From positions 3,844,001-3,908,000 of the forward strand of contig CM062381.1 of assembly GCA_031310005.1 (NCBI GenBank): 64,000 bases of DNA, given 5' to 3'. Source of the DNA: Dactylellina haptotyla (lineage: Eukaryota; Ascomycota; Orbiliomycetes; Orbiliales; Orbiliaceae). Under the pieces are notes generated by a model. The model saw only the letters and a program-made list of their open reading frames with translations. It did not search any database and was not told the DNA's origin. Within the stretch, counting starts at the first letter, position 1; each line of letters starts with the position of its first letter. The position numbers and the translations under genes were made by a program. This document shows, in pieces, positions 1-9,411 of this stretch.

Positions 1-30
1 CAACGAAGTCCCACCAAACAACCCTTAAGC

Positions 31-1074
31 ATGAGGTTCTCCAATTTTCCAAGCATCGTGCTTGCTATTTCTTCACTCATTTTGAGCGTCTCTGCTTGGT
101 GCAAAGATAAAACTGTGAATACCGCAAGTTATTGTATGACTTACTCAGGTCCTTACCAAGTTTACAACATTCCCACCGGTTATAAAACCATATCTACCAA
201 GACATCCATCACTATTACTGTAACGCCCCCGCCAATAACCACATACGTGAGAGAACCAAACAAGACAATCACCAAGTGTGTGACAACTACACTCACTCTC
301 ACCAAGGATAATTGCCGTACTAAGACGGTTTATGCTTATACTTGGGTTACTTCCACATACACGATCTCTAAAGTTAAGACGAAAACTACCTCTATCACTG
401 TCGCAACAGTTACTGCCTCTAAATATAAGCCTCCACACTACGGCGACGACAAGCACGACTACGATAAACGCGGTGACTACAATAAACAGTATCCCACGTC
501 TGTTAAATGCACGAAAACTATCGCAACCACATTTACATGCACCATCACCGCTAGCACCCCAACGGTCACGGTGAAGATACCAGGATACACCGTAACCGCC
601 ACAAACACCAAGACGGCTACTTACCTGGTAGACTGCCCTAAAGTGACTACGACTATTACAATCACACATACACAGACAACTGCAACAAAAGTTAAAACCA
701 CAACCACGGTCACCAAGAGCATTACTGTCACAGTCACCCCAACTCACGATCCTTGTGCGCCTCACAATATCTACAGAGGTCCGAAGGGCAATGTCAAAGC
801 CGACACCTTCAGATGGGACACTCAAGTCTACGCTAAAAATGCATACGACTGTTGCAAGGCATGCTATAAGCATGTGAATTATGCCGGGGTTCATGATTGC
901 GCCGGCAGTTACTTCGTCGTGGACAAGAAAACTTACAAAGGCAAGTGCTGGCTAAAGTTAACGGATAAGTGCTACAAAGACTACAAACAGAAATGCTACG
1001 ATGGTTCGAAAAGCTACGGGTACGAAGGTTGTGTTAGCAACGGGCCATGTGGGTCGTGGGAGTATAAATCCTAA
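31..1074 (+). CDS. Secreted Thr/Lys-rich protein with PAN/apple-like C-terminal domain
   Basis: Single-exon gene of 347 residues. The ATG is followed by a signal peptide (residues 1-22, hydrophobic core IVLAISSLILSVSA). Residues about 25-240 are dominated by alternating Thr/Val/Ile (TxTxTV) strings typical of O-glycosylated fungal surface proteins, interrupted near residues 130-155 by a Lys/Tyr/Asp-rich segment with a possible Kex2 site (DKR). From residue 242 to the end there are ten cysteines, including a CC-x2-C cluster, C-x15-C spacing and Gly/Tyr-rich ends, resembling PAN/apple folds that bind proteins or carbohydrates. There is no GPI or membrane tail, so it is probably released or held in the wall by its glycans. 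The family assignment of the tail is by pattern only. The long open frame on the opposite strand follows from Thr codons and is not a gene. Confidence 0.8.
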   Translation: MRFSNFPSIVLAISSLILSVSAWCKDKTVNTASYCMTYSGPYQVYNIPTGYKTISTKTSITITVTPPPITTYVREPNKTITKCVTTTLTLTKDNCRTKTVYAYTWVTSTYTISKVKTKTTSITVATVTASKYKPPHYGDDKHDYDKRGDYNKQYPTSVKCTKTIATTFTCTITASTPTVTVKIPGYTVTATNTKTATYLVDCPKVTTTITITHTQTTATKVKTTTTVTKSITVTVTPTHDPCAPHNIYRGPKGNVKADTFRWDTQVYAKNAYDCCKACYKHVNYAGVHDCAGSYFVVDKKTYKGKCWLKLTDKCYKDYKQKCYDGSKSYGYEGCVSNGPCGSWEYKS

Positions 1075-2763
1075 AATATTACCAAGAGGAATCTTGGTGA
1101 AACTCTCAGACAACTTTGTCAAGAAGCTTTCTGGGAATGATCCATTCCAGGACAAAATAGTACCATGGCTGAGCACGGTGATCACTCATTTCATTTTATC
1201 TGATCATTATTCTAAACGTGTAATGGCTGAATTTTCAGGGGGTTTAACTCCTTACCTCCTACATCTTTGGCATGTAGTGGCACTAGCTCTTTTACGCTGT
1301 TAAGAACATTACCCCATCCCACGCATCTGATTCCTTTGTTTTTGGCTACCACAGTGGCATTGGATTGTTGTGAAGGCATACTGTATGAATGGAAGTCCCG
1401 TTTTCGAACTCAAAATTTACTTGTAATTCCAAACCATCCCAGTTTTGTATTAAACCCCCAAAAATAATATAATTATTACTGTGATTCAACTCGGATTTTC
1501 CTTTTGATAATTATGAGAATAATATCAATCACAATTTTACCGCAGAGAAAGCTCGCGCTGGAGTAACATATTAGTCGGATTCTGCTGGTCAGCTTTCCAA
1601 TACACAAAAATAAATAGTAAACTGCCTAGATTACTAGACACATAAAAGCGGTACTTCTTGTCAACGGCTCTGTCTGTGCGTTCTGTTGCAGGAAACCTAT
1701 CGGTTTGAATGAAGAGGCAGTCAGAAAAAGCCAAAATGTTGGGCAGGAGACAAAAAAGAAAGTGTTGGAAAGGTGTTGATTGCGCGTGACCAGAGGCCGC
1801 CAAGTTATCAACCACGAGGGTTGTTACTAAATCAGGACGGTTACCTGTTAAGGCAAGTCCAGTTCAGGTGCCTGAACTAGCTCGCAAGCTCCGTAAAGAT
1901 ACACCTACTGTACAACCGAGATGCATATTTCCGAAATAATCTCGACGGTCTTGATCCAGCTAGCCGTATAGAAAATACCTTTCTTAGCCAATATGTCTGA
2001 TACTTTCAACAGAGTCCAAAATTCTAGCCCCGGCTGCTTTTTGGAATCACAATTCTTTCTGCTTGGAGTGTTGGATTCTACTAATTCCTATTGGGATTCA
2101 GACTACGATTCCCGTTCGACTTATCATGTCTAGTCCGGTCTACAAGTATCAGCCTTAAGGTGAAGAAAGAAAAAAAAATCCATACCCGTTCAGCATGCCA
2201 CGTGGTCTGCCGATGATACCGCTCGCAAGCACGAGCAGATAAAATCGAGGGATGCGGATAACTAGGTCGATATCGGGAAATAATATTATCTCAATGCGGA
2301 GTCTTAGTGCGGATGCTTTCTTAAACCCCTTACATTTGTCCCCAACCTACCTATTTTTTTTCATCCGGATTCTTTTCTTTTGAATTTTCGGCTAGCTTCT
2401 CGTGTACCTTTCGGCTCAAGGTACAGGTGGTCCTACCGTATGCCGAAGATGTATATATCAGTAGTTGCCAGCTGGGGGAAGGCTCTCGATGGAATTAATC
2501 GATAGCAGGACCACCCCAAAGCCTCTATCGCTTATTTCCCTTGGATTTACAATATCTTATTATATTTTAAGCTCTCCAAACGGGCTTTTCTCTACCTTTG
2601 TCTCATCGGAGGTTGATCGATACGTCTCTCCACTATTCAAACAACGAACATAGGAAAAACGAACCCTTCACTCTTCCTACAAGCGAATAAGAAACGCTAG
2701 ATAATAAGAATCAATATTTCACTTTAAAAGAGACAAATACAGCCACAGAGAGGGAAAAGGATA
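1075..2763. other. Intergenic, no gene seen
   Basis: Only short chance frames occur on either strand. The downstream half is presumably the promoter and leader of the metallothionein-like gene: it has pyrimidine-rich runs around 2335-2400, a TATA-like gtatatat near 2452 and one CACGTG at 2199-2204. I saw no clear copper-response element by eye. Confidence 0.5.
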
Positions 2764-3294
2764 ATGTCGACGACCCAACGCACCCCAGCCCAACCCGGTC
2801 CACACAACTCGGCGAACGAAAATAAACCCTCGGGATCCGGTACTATGCAGGGCGGTTGTGACTGCGGAGCCAGCTGCGAATGTGCTAGCTGCGATTGTGC
2901 CAGCTCCAAGGGGACTGCGACCTGCTGCGGCGGAGGTGGTTCGTGCAGTTGTACCAGGTGCGGCTGCGAGGCGGCCAAGAACTGCAGCTGCGAAGGCGGG
3001 GTTCCCCTTGAGAAGGGGAGCTGCAGTTGTGAAGGGAACACTGGAGAAAACGAGAAGTCCGGCTGTGGGTGCAAGACGACTAAGGGTTGCAAATGTAGCG
3101 GCAATTGCCAGTGTGGGTGTAGCGACCAGACCGGGGAAGGCAAGAGCTCTGGCTGTGAGATGACTGCGGCTTGCAGTTGTAGCGGTGGTTGCAAGTGCGG
3201 TTGCAAAGGCGATGGTATTGAAGATGGGAATTCTGGCTGCCAGTGCAAGACTACTGGGAACTGTCAGTGTGGTAGCAATTGTAAATGCGGTTGA
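2764..3294 (+). CDS. Very long metallothionein-like Cys-rich protein
   Basis: Single-exon gene of 176 residues with 35 cysteines, nearly all in CxC or CxCxC arrangements, with almost no aromatic or hydrophobic residues. These are the hallmarks of metallothionein, a cytosolic thiolate chelator of Cu(I), Zn or Cd. Residues 1-31 are a Cys-free hydrophilic leader. Residues 32-70 form a cluster typical of fungal metallothioneins (CDC, CEC, CDC, CC, CSC, CGC). Residues 99-175 contain three related modules starting at 99, 129 and 157 (core SGCxCKTTxxCxCSGNCxCGC), separated by acidic Gly-rich linkers. Most ascomycete metallothioneins are about 25-70 residues, so this is expanded, recalling the long Cryptococcus CMT proteins. 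There is no signal peptide. The Bim1-like copper protein is the next gene on the same strand. Metal specificity cannot be read from sequence. Confidence 0.88.
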   Translation: MSTTQRTPAQPGPHNSANENKPSGSGTMQGGCDCGASCECASCDCASSKGTATCCGGGGSCSCTRCGCEAAKNCSCEGGVPLEKGSCSCEGNTGENEKSGCGCKTTKGCKCSGNCQCGCSDQTGEGKSSGCEMTAACSCSGGCKCGCKGDGIEDGNSGCQCKTTGNCQCGSNCKCG

Positions 3295-4799
3295 GGGCGG
3301 GGGCGTTCATTTTACGTTTGTGTAATGCCTAACGGTTGTACGGTTTTCATTTTATTATTAAAAACATCAATATCAGTCAATTATTATTATGGATACGGTT
3401 TAATCGTACATCCCATCGCTTCCGCCCGATAGCCCCTGTGAAATTGACTGAGAGGCATGCATATATGTTACAGCGTTTAATGAAATCAGATAAAGCAGCT
3501 TTGTGCGTTCTGCAAGGCCTAAGGGACGGTGCAAAAGACAGTGGCGACGAAGCTAATGCCTTTATGGTCGCTTGCAGCCCTTTGTAAGCTGGAAGGGTGA
3601 GAATAGGAAGTAGAAGCATTAGTAGTCAAAGTTAGAGAGCCACCGTAAACTAGGAGGTCAGTTGAATAACCTCCTAGGGTAGTCTCCGAGAGGCCAGTTA
3701 GCTATACAATTAGCAGCTGACTGCTTTTTGACAATCGCCGGTAAGCCGGTTTTCTCCTGACCGGCTTTCTGAGAAGAGAACAACAGTAGCGAGAAGGGTA
3801 GGAACGAGTGAAAGAGCGGATGAGATCGACAGGGTAGTGGAGGTGCTCCTTAGATTATAAATATAAATGGATGCTTTTGCACAGCTGTACAGATTATTAT
3901 TATAATTCTAACATACAAACGTATACTCTTATATATCAGGATTTACATTGTATTTCCACCAGGACACTCTCCTAGTGTGCATATCCACACTCACGCCCAT
4001 GCCCATGCCTATGCCAATGCCAATGCGTATCTCCGCCCAGCAGGCGTGACTAGCCGCGGTAGATGTGCCGGCCAAGAATGCAAGATGAGCTTGTCTGGCT
4101 GTCCGTGCGGCAGGGAGGGAGGTGTTGTGCCTGTTGCATTGTGGCAGGTGGGTCTGGAAAGGCGCGCAAACCAGCTCAATTGCACCTTGTGGCTTGCAGC
4201 TGCTGCAGTCGCTTGCAGGTTGTGGGCCCCGATCACGATGCCAACCCCGGCTTCAATGCTTGTCCCTCTTTCCTTCGCGTATTTCCTTGGATATTTCTTG
4301 TCCCTCTCCCTTCTTTTTTCTTTTTTTTATATATATATATATATTTTTTTTCTTTTTCTTTCTTTTCTCACTACGCTCTGATTGCGTGCGAAGAAGACTG
4401 TCGCATTGGATGGACCAATTGATCGAATTCCTGTTCGGACATGTGGGGAACAGGTGGGCGAGCTCGTTCGTGTCGTCGCCTTCGTCGCCGTCTGTATTCT
4501 GTCTCGTTCAGGCTCCCGTTTCCGCCCCTCGTTTTATTCGGCACCCCATGTTGTAAAACCCCTTCTGTCCTTCTGCTGTTCTGTCGTTCTTTCCTTATCC
4601 TTCTTCTTCCTCTCTTGGCACATATATCTCTTCCATTCTCCATTCCAAACCTGTTCCCGTGAAAATCTCCTCTGTTCATGCACTTTCCGTAATACAAATC
4701 CCACTGTACTCTACAAACAATTCGAATCTACGCTTCTTTTCAAATTATTCTGTCCGTTCTCTAATTCGCCTACATCTCGGCCATCCTCCGCATTTAAAT
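3295..4799. promoter_or_regulatory. Intergenic; long pyrimidine-rich promoter of the Bim1-like gene
   Basis: No gene is supported. At 3993-4026 there is a degenerate hexamer tandem (ATGCCC/ATGCCA type). At about 4308-4370 a T-run, an (AT)n tract and a second T/C-run lie in series, followed by CT-rich sequence to about 4790. This is the kind of nucleosome-depleted, pyrimidine-rich leader common before highly expressed fungal genes. Several short frames here are low-complexity artefacts. Confidence 0.5.
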
Positions 4800-4800
4800 C

Positions 4801-5564
4801 ATGAATCTGCGATATCTTTCCATCCTAGCAACCGCGCTTCTTCCTGCGGCGACTGCCCACTTTGTCCTCCAGGTTCCTGACTCCCTCGGCTTTAGTGACG
4901 ACAAAGAAGACCAATCTCCGTGTGGTGGATTCGACATCAAGAGCCGCAGTAAAGTCACCGACTGGCCCATTGGCGGTTATCCCATCGGTGTCGTGTCCAC
5001 CCACCCGGACTCCGTATGGCAGATCAGAGCCGCCTTGCTTGAAAATACCAACGACTTTGTCGATCTCGTACCGGATATCAAGCAAGAGGGCACAGGCAAC
5101 TTCTGTCTCAGTAGTATCCCCGGTTACGCCGCCTGGGTCGGCAAGGACGCTGTCCTCCAAGTCATCCAGACCTCTATTGACGGGCAGCTTTTTCAGGTAC
5201 GCATATGCACTCATATATATATATTCATAAGCTTAATTTTCGCTAATATCAACAACCCTCTCTATAGTGTGCGGCAATCAAATTTGTCGACGGCTCGGCG
5301 GCCTCTGTCCCCGGAAACTGTAAAAACGGTACCAGCGTTGTTGCCTCCGTCGATCCTTCCTATACATCCTCAATGGGCTCCTCTACCAGCGCACCGACCA
5401 GCGGACAGACTAGCACCCCAACCAGCAGTTCCCCATTGACCACCACGGGCGTTCCAACAACAACTACCAGTACCTCCGCTGCTATTAAATCCATAAATAT
5501 GCCCGTCTTCGGCACATTCGCTGTCGTACTTTATATTTTGGACGTTTGTTTTAATAATTTGTAA
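4801..5564 (+). CDS. Bim1/X325-like copper-binding GPI protein (LPMO-like fold)
   Basis: Two exons: 4801-5196 and 5268-5564, with a 71-nt intron in phase 0 (GTACGC...CTATAG), giving 230 residues. The signal peptide (1-19) ends exactly before His20, so the mature protein would begin with His, as required for the copper brace of LPMO-like proteins. The following HFVLQVPDSLGFSDD and the CGGFD segment match the X325/Bim1 family. His68 (mature His49) is a candidate second copper ligand. Cys41, the GNFC Cys and the two Cys of exon 2 would form two disulfides. After about residue 165 come a Ser/Thr-rich stalk and a hydrophobic tail, suggesting a GPI anchor. In Cryptococcus, Bim1 works at the cell surface in copper acquisition and is not a polysaccharide oxidase. 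Its neighbour is the metallothionein-like gene. The family call is from motif recall, without an alignment. Confidence 0.85.
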
Positions 5565-7521
5565 TATAAGAGAAGACCACTTGGATTGTCACTTTTGAAA
5601 GCACGGAGCGGTATAAGTCCATTTATATGATCGACTATTGTCTCACAAACTAGATGTAATTTCTTTTTCGAATTCACTAGCTAAATTGGAAGTCGCGACT
5701 GGTCCTCCCATTGATGCAAATTACGCTTCCGCAGTGAAACTGGGCCCTGTATCAACCTCGAAGGAAGGCGCACTGCCAAGTGACCCAAGATTCGTTAAAC
5801 TTTATTCATGATACATCCATCTCGGAAGTCGTTGAGGACAACGACTTAAAGATGCAGAAAATATCATGCCTAAAACCCGCCGCCTCGAAAACTCAATCAA
5901 GCGTACCGGAAATACGCCTGTCCGTGGGTATCTTTTGCGGCTGTTTCAATAATCCGAATATATAGGCTTACTGGTGCATTCATATGGGATGGAGGTAGAC
6001 CCCACATGATCGCGCGGGCCGTACGCATTGACATCCGCCTAGGGAATGCTAGATTCGAAAACTGGCTAGCGGTCACGCACCGGATCGTATCGTAGAGATG
6101 CCGGCGGCTCTAGAGCTTGTTGGCCTGGATCTTCGTGCGCCGCGTTTGGTGAACGAGACAGCTGCTAGTCGTCATCATGCATCAACCGTACGAGATTGCT
6201 CGCTATCACCAGCAAAAGAGCGCGCTCGATACTTCTTCGAATCAAGTAGATCTCTCCTATTGCTCATATAAATCTAGATGCACTTCAAAAGGAGCCATGT
6301 GTTGGCTTTGACAATGTCCGGATATTCGGAGTTTTTGATGATATTTTCAATGGTCTTTTCCTGAAGCTCGGAGCTAATATCTCGCCATAATAACACATTT
6401 CTCTCTGAACTCTCTGCAGTAGGCGCGATAAACTCCCAGTACGCACGATGAGCCTCCAGCTATATTTAGGTAAGCTTAATGCTTCGTATTGTTTTCGTGT
6501 CTGGGAGCTCGTTCAAACCCTTATACGGTTGAAAATTCCGTAGCCCGACAGAATTCCTCTTTCAAGAAGAGGGTGAAGGTGGCTCTTTCTCATGCTTTTT
6601 GCGAAATATTCTTCAGGTATTTTGCTCGTTGGTTCTTCCATACCTTCGGTAGATGATTTGCCTCTCTTGTGAGAGAAAGGTGCAGGTCGAGCTCGCTAAT
6701 CGCGATCAGGGAGGTTGATAGCGCGTAGCTTGCGGGTAAATTTGAAATGTGACGCGAAAACAGAGGTTAACGAGTTCAATTGGTGCACCTTCTGCCATAC
6801 ACAATTCGTCTTGGCATTCCTTCCATTTGCATTTTGAGAGTTGATACATTTTTAATGTTGATGCTACTCGCGCCGTGCTCCTGTGATCTATCTCCGATAA
6901 AGTTTGCAATGGTCTCTACCGTAGGATCCAGTCAATCATGCTAACCAGTTCATCCAATTAAGAGTTTTCCATTCAGATATCTAAACATACGTAAAACCGG
7001 ATATGCCATGGGCCGGTGGGGCGGCATCTATTATGGTGCTATAGCTAACTCAAACTTGATACATCGGTATTGCACGCTAACTGCCACCCTTTCGCAGGGA
7101 AATCATGCTCTACTTTTTTTGAACACCCTCTAGCTCTCAAGTAACGGTTCGGGCCATCTCATGAAGAAATTTTGGATTATAGTAACACTAATAATGACAT
7201 TCGTAATATTTTCACATACGTGAAAATAGGGCTATAAACAAGGGAGTTTAAATAACTCCATAATTAAAACTTTAATATATCCTACGCAAACTATATCTTC
7301 AACTGTTTCTCGTAATCCTGTTGGCGCCGCTTTTTTGTTTGGTGGTTGTGGAAGGGGATGTGGGGGTCCAAAAGATGCGGTTCTCGAGTTAGAGATAAAG
7401 GCGCCTGAAAGCGCCCCGGCGGCCCTCTGAGATATTGAATAATTATACTTGGCTTTTAATCAACTCCTTCAGCCGAACTGACACCTAGAAGCCCCGTTCG
7501 TGATTGGTTGCCATGCATTTA
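5565..7521. other. Intergenic with a degenerate gene-like segment
   Basis: No intact gene is seen. Stretches with a coding look occur on the minus strand between 6274 and 6909 and are listed separately. The remainder is AT-rich without obvious repeats. Confidence 0.4.
6274..6641 (-). pseudogene. Possible small gene or gene fragment, unknown product
   Basis: On the minus strand, 6641-6519 (41 codons from an ATG) can be joined to 6459-6274 (61 codons and stop) across a 59-nt gap ending in AAATATAG, giving a hydrophilic 102-residue protein. The second segment has a protein-like composition (AYWEFIAPTAESSERNVLLW, then an acidic helical stretch). The donor would be GTTTGA, which is unusual, so the model is weak. 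Just upstream, another minus frame (6909-6706) holds a CxWxxC motif (KCKWKEC) like the start of a fungal C2H2 finger but without a proper His pair. Together these may be remnants of one decayed gene. I do not recognise the family. Confidence 0.28.
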
Positions 7522-8400
7522 CTAACCCGCATACGGTTTCGGGGCGATAACCTGGCTTTGATAACTCATCGGCATATGGTTTCCCGATTGCATTTGAGTC
7601 CCGCCGACAATTGGCATTTCCGGATTTCGCTGACGTCGGACCAGTATAAGCCCAAAAATTATGATGGCAGCCAAAATTGGAATCCCAATGCCAAGGCCGA
7701 TACCTATCGCAACTTTGGTGGTAGAGTTCGCCGCCGTAGAAGGGTTCGCCGTAGCCGTCACGACGAGAATGGTCTGCGCGGACGTGAAGGACGTTACGGA
7801 TCCGTCGGGGAGTGTGGATGTTAAAACTGCCATGGAAGTCACCGTTCCAACTACGCGAATGTTAGTTAGACATTTACTGAATTAAAAACTGGGAGAGTTT
7901 TCCTCACTTGATTGTATTATCGTCGTACGGTCGGTTTTTGTCACAGTGCTCGCAGGGGCAGCCTGTGTAACCGTGGCCCCCCCACCCCCTACTACCGTAG
8001 TCGCCGCATCGGTCCCTGAGGGTACAGCTTCTCCAAGGTATGAAGCACAATAGTTCTGATATACCCCTTGGTATTGGTTAACATCCTCTTGATTGGCAGT
8101 ACATGCTGAATTCACACAGCTAGAGATGTAGCTGAGCGCCGAAGTGGAGATGTCGGCCCGTCGGCATAGGCAGGAGTTAACAGTGCATGCGAGAACATTG
8201 GTTAGTCGCTGCGCATCGTAACAGAACCCGACTCCTAGACAACATAATCCGCATGTTCGCAAATAGTTGTAACTTAGGGCGTTTGTGATCTTGTACGACT
8301 CGATCACGGGTATCGGATCCTGTGCCACCGCGGTTGGGTTGATTAAAAGGATAATAGATAGAATACGCAGTGCCAAAAATATTGCCTTTGTAGACGCCAT
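7522..8400 (-). CDS. Cys-rich (CFEM-like) single-pass plasma-membrane protein
   Basis: Two exons on the minus strand: 8400-7908 and 7850-7522. The 57-nt intron has donor GTGAGG and acceptor CGCGTAG, and joins in frame to give 273 residues. A signal peptide covers 1-26. Residues about 45-130 hold a compact Cys-rich domain (CGLCC, C near GVGFC, NSCLC, SSCVNSAC, NYC) resembling the CFEM-like ectodomains of many fungal surface proteins. A Ser/Thr/Ala-rich stalk follows to about residue 210, then one membrane span (211-235) with a basic stop-transfer RRQR and a short cytoplasmic tail rich in Met, Gln and Pro. The layout is that of a type I surface sensor or receptor-like protein. The exact family is uncertain because cysteine spacing differs from canonical CFEM, and no ligand can be inferred. 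Confidence 0.78.
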
Positions 8401-9411
8401 TCTTCAGAGCAGCGACTTCGGAACCTGTAGAAAATGTTCAAGTATTATTGTGACGATAAAAGAGAAAAATATTCGGTGGCCCGAGTTTCCAAAAATCCAA
8501 GGATTTATTGAAATATTCACGAGGCTTCAAGCCTCCTATTCCCTTTGAGGAGGGGAGAACATTGGTACCAAAAGGCTGCGGGACAACAGATTCAGGGCGA
8601 CGACACGATTCAGCCGCAGCGGTTCCCACAGATTGGAAACCTCAATTTCTCAAACTTGAGGCTCCAAAATATTTTCGCGGCATATGAGTGGTTGTGAGCT
8701 GCTGCAATATCCGTGCAACGACGCCACATACGCCAAGCCCAGGCGCCCGCAATCCTGATTTTCTCAGCCTTGGTTTTTCTAGAGCTTGTATATATCTCAG
8801 CGGGATCAACCCCAGCTTAGCTTTTTCCCCTGAGTAGGAAGCAACGATCCGAGTCCATTAACGTTTTATTCGTAGCTACTCATTATTGTTTTTCCAAACT
8901 AGCTAGAGAAATGGTGAGGGGCATCTATGTGCGTGCACATGAATTCATGAAACTACTGAATCATATGCCAAAATCTATCCTTCTACGACCATCCACGGGC
9001 ATGCCCATGAACCGTGAATCATAGGAAGCGGGGGATCAGCGGCACCTGTCGAACCGCCTTGGACCCCTTGGACTGTGTGCTGCCAAGCTCGCTGCTTGGT
9101 CTTGGGACTCCGATTGTTGGTGGGTTTGACTTCTCCACCCAAACTTTATTTTGTTGACTTCGTTACACAGGGACTTCCAACACATACAGGGATTTTGAGG
9201 TCAGCATCATACGAACTCATTCACTAAGTGCGCCATATATTTCTTGAGTGTTTGAGAGCCGTCATTATTTTTATTAAGTATATTAGAATCATATTTACAA
9301 AATAAGATTATATTTACAATCTCCTCGGATGCTTAGCGATCAGAAGATTTTTAGAAACGGATGCTACTCGAGCTCCGCTTTAAAGAATAATAGAAATGGA
9401 AGCAGGTTCGC
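8401..9411. other. Intergenic, no gene seen
   Basis: Contains the promoter of the Cys-rich membrane gene on its left and the 3' region of the repeat-precursor gene on its right (AT-rich from about 9240). I saw no coding pattern or repeat. Confidence 0.45.

Noticed and set aside
145-894. 249-codon open frame antisense to the Thr-rich gene
   Set aside because: Thr/Val codons (ACN, GTN) rarely give stops on the opposite strand; the antisense product has no domain, and the plus frame has a signal peptide and Cys module.
2724-3248. 174-codon Pro/Gln/Leu-rich frame antisense to the metallothionein-like gene
   Set aside because: It is the mirror of TGC/TGT/GGC-rich coding; composition is explained by the Cys/Gly repeats of the real gene.
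4321-4660. Several frames of about 75-145 codons in the pyrimidine-rich tract
   Set aside because: Poly-Phe/Ser/Leu products come from T/C runs and the (AT)n tract; this is promoter sequence.
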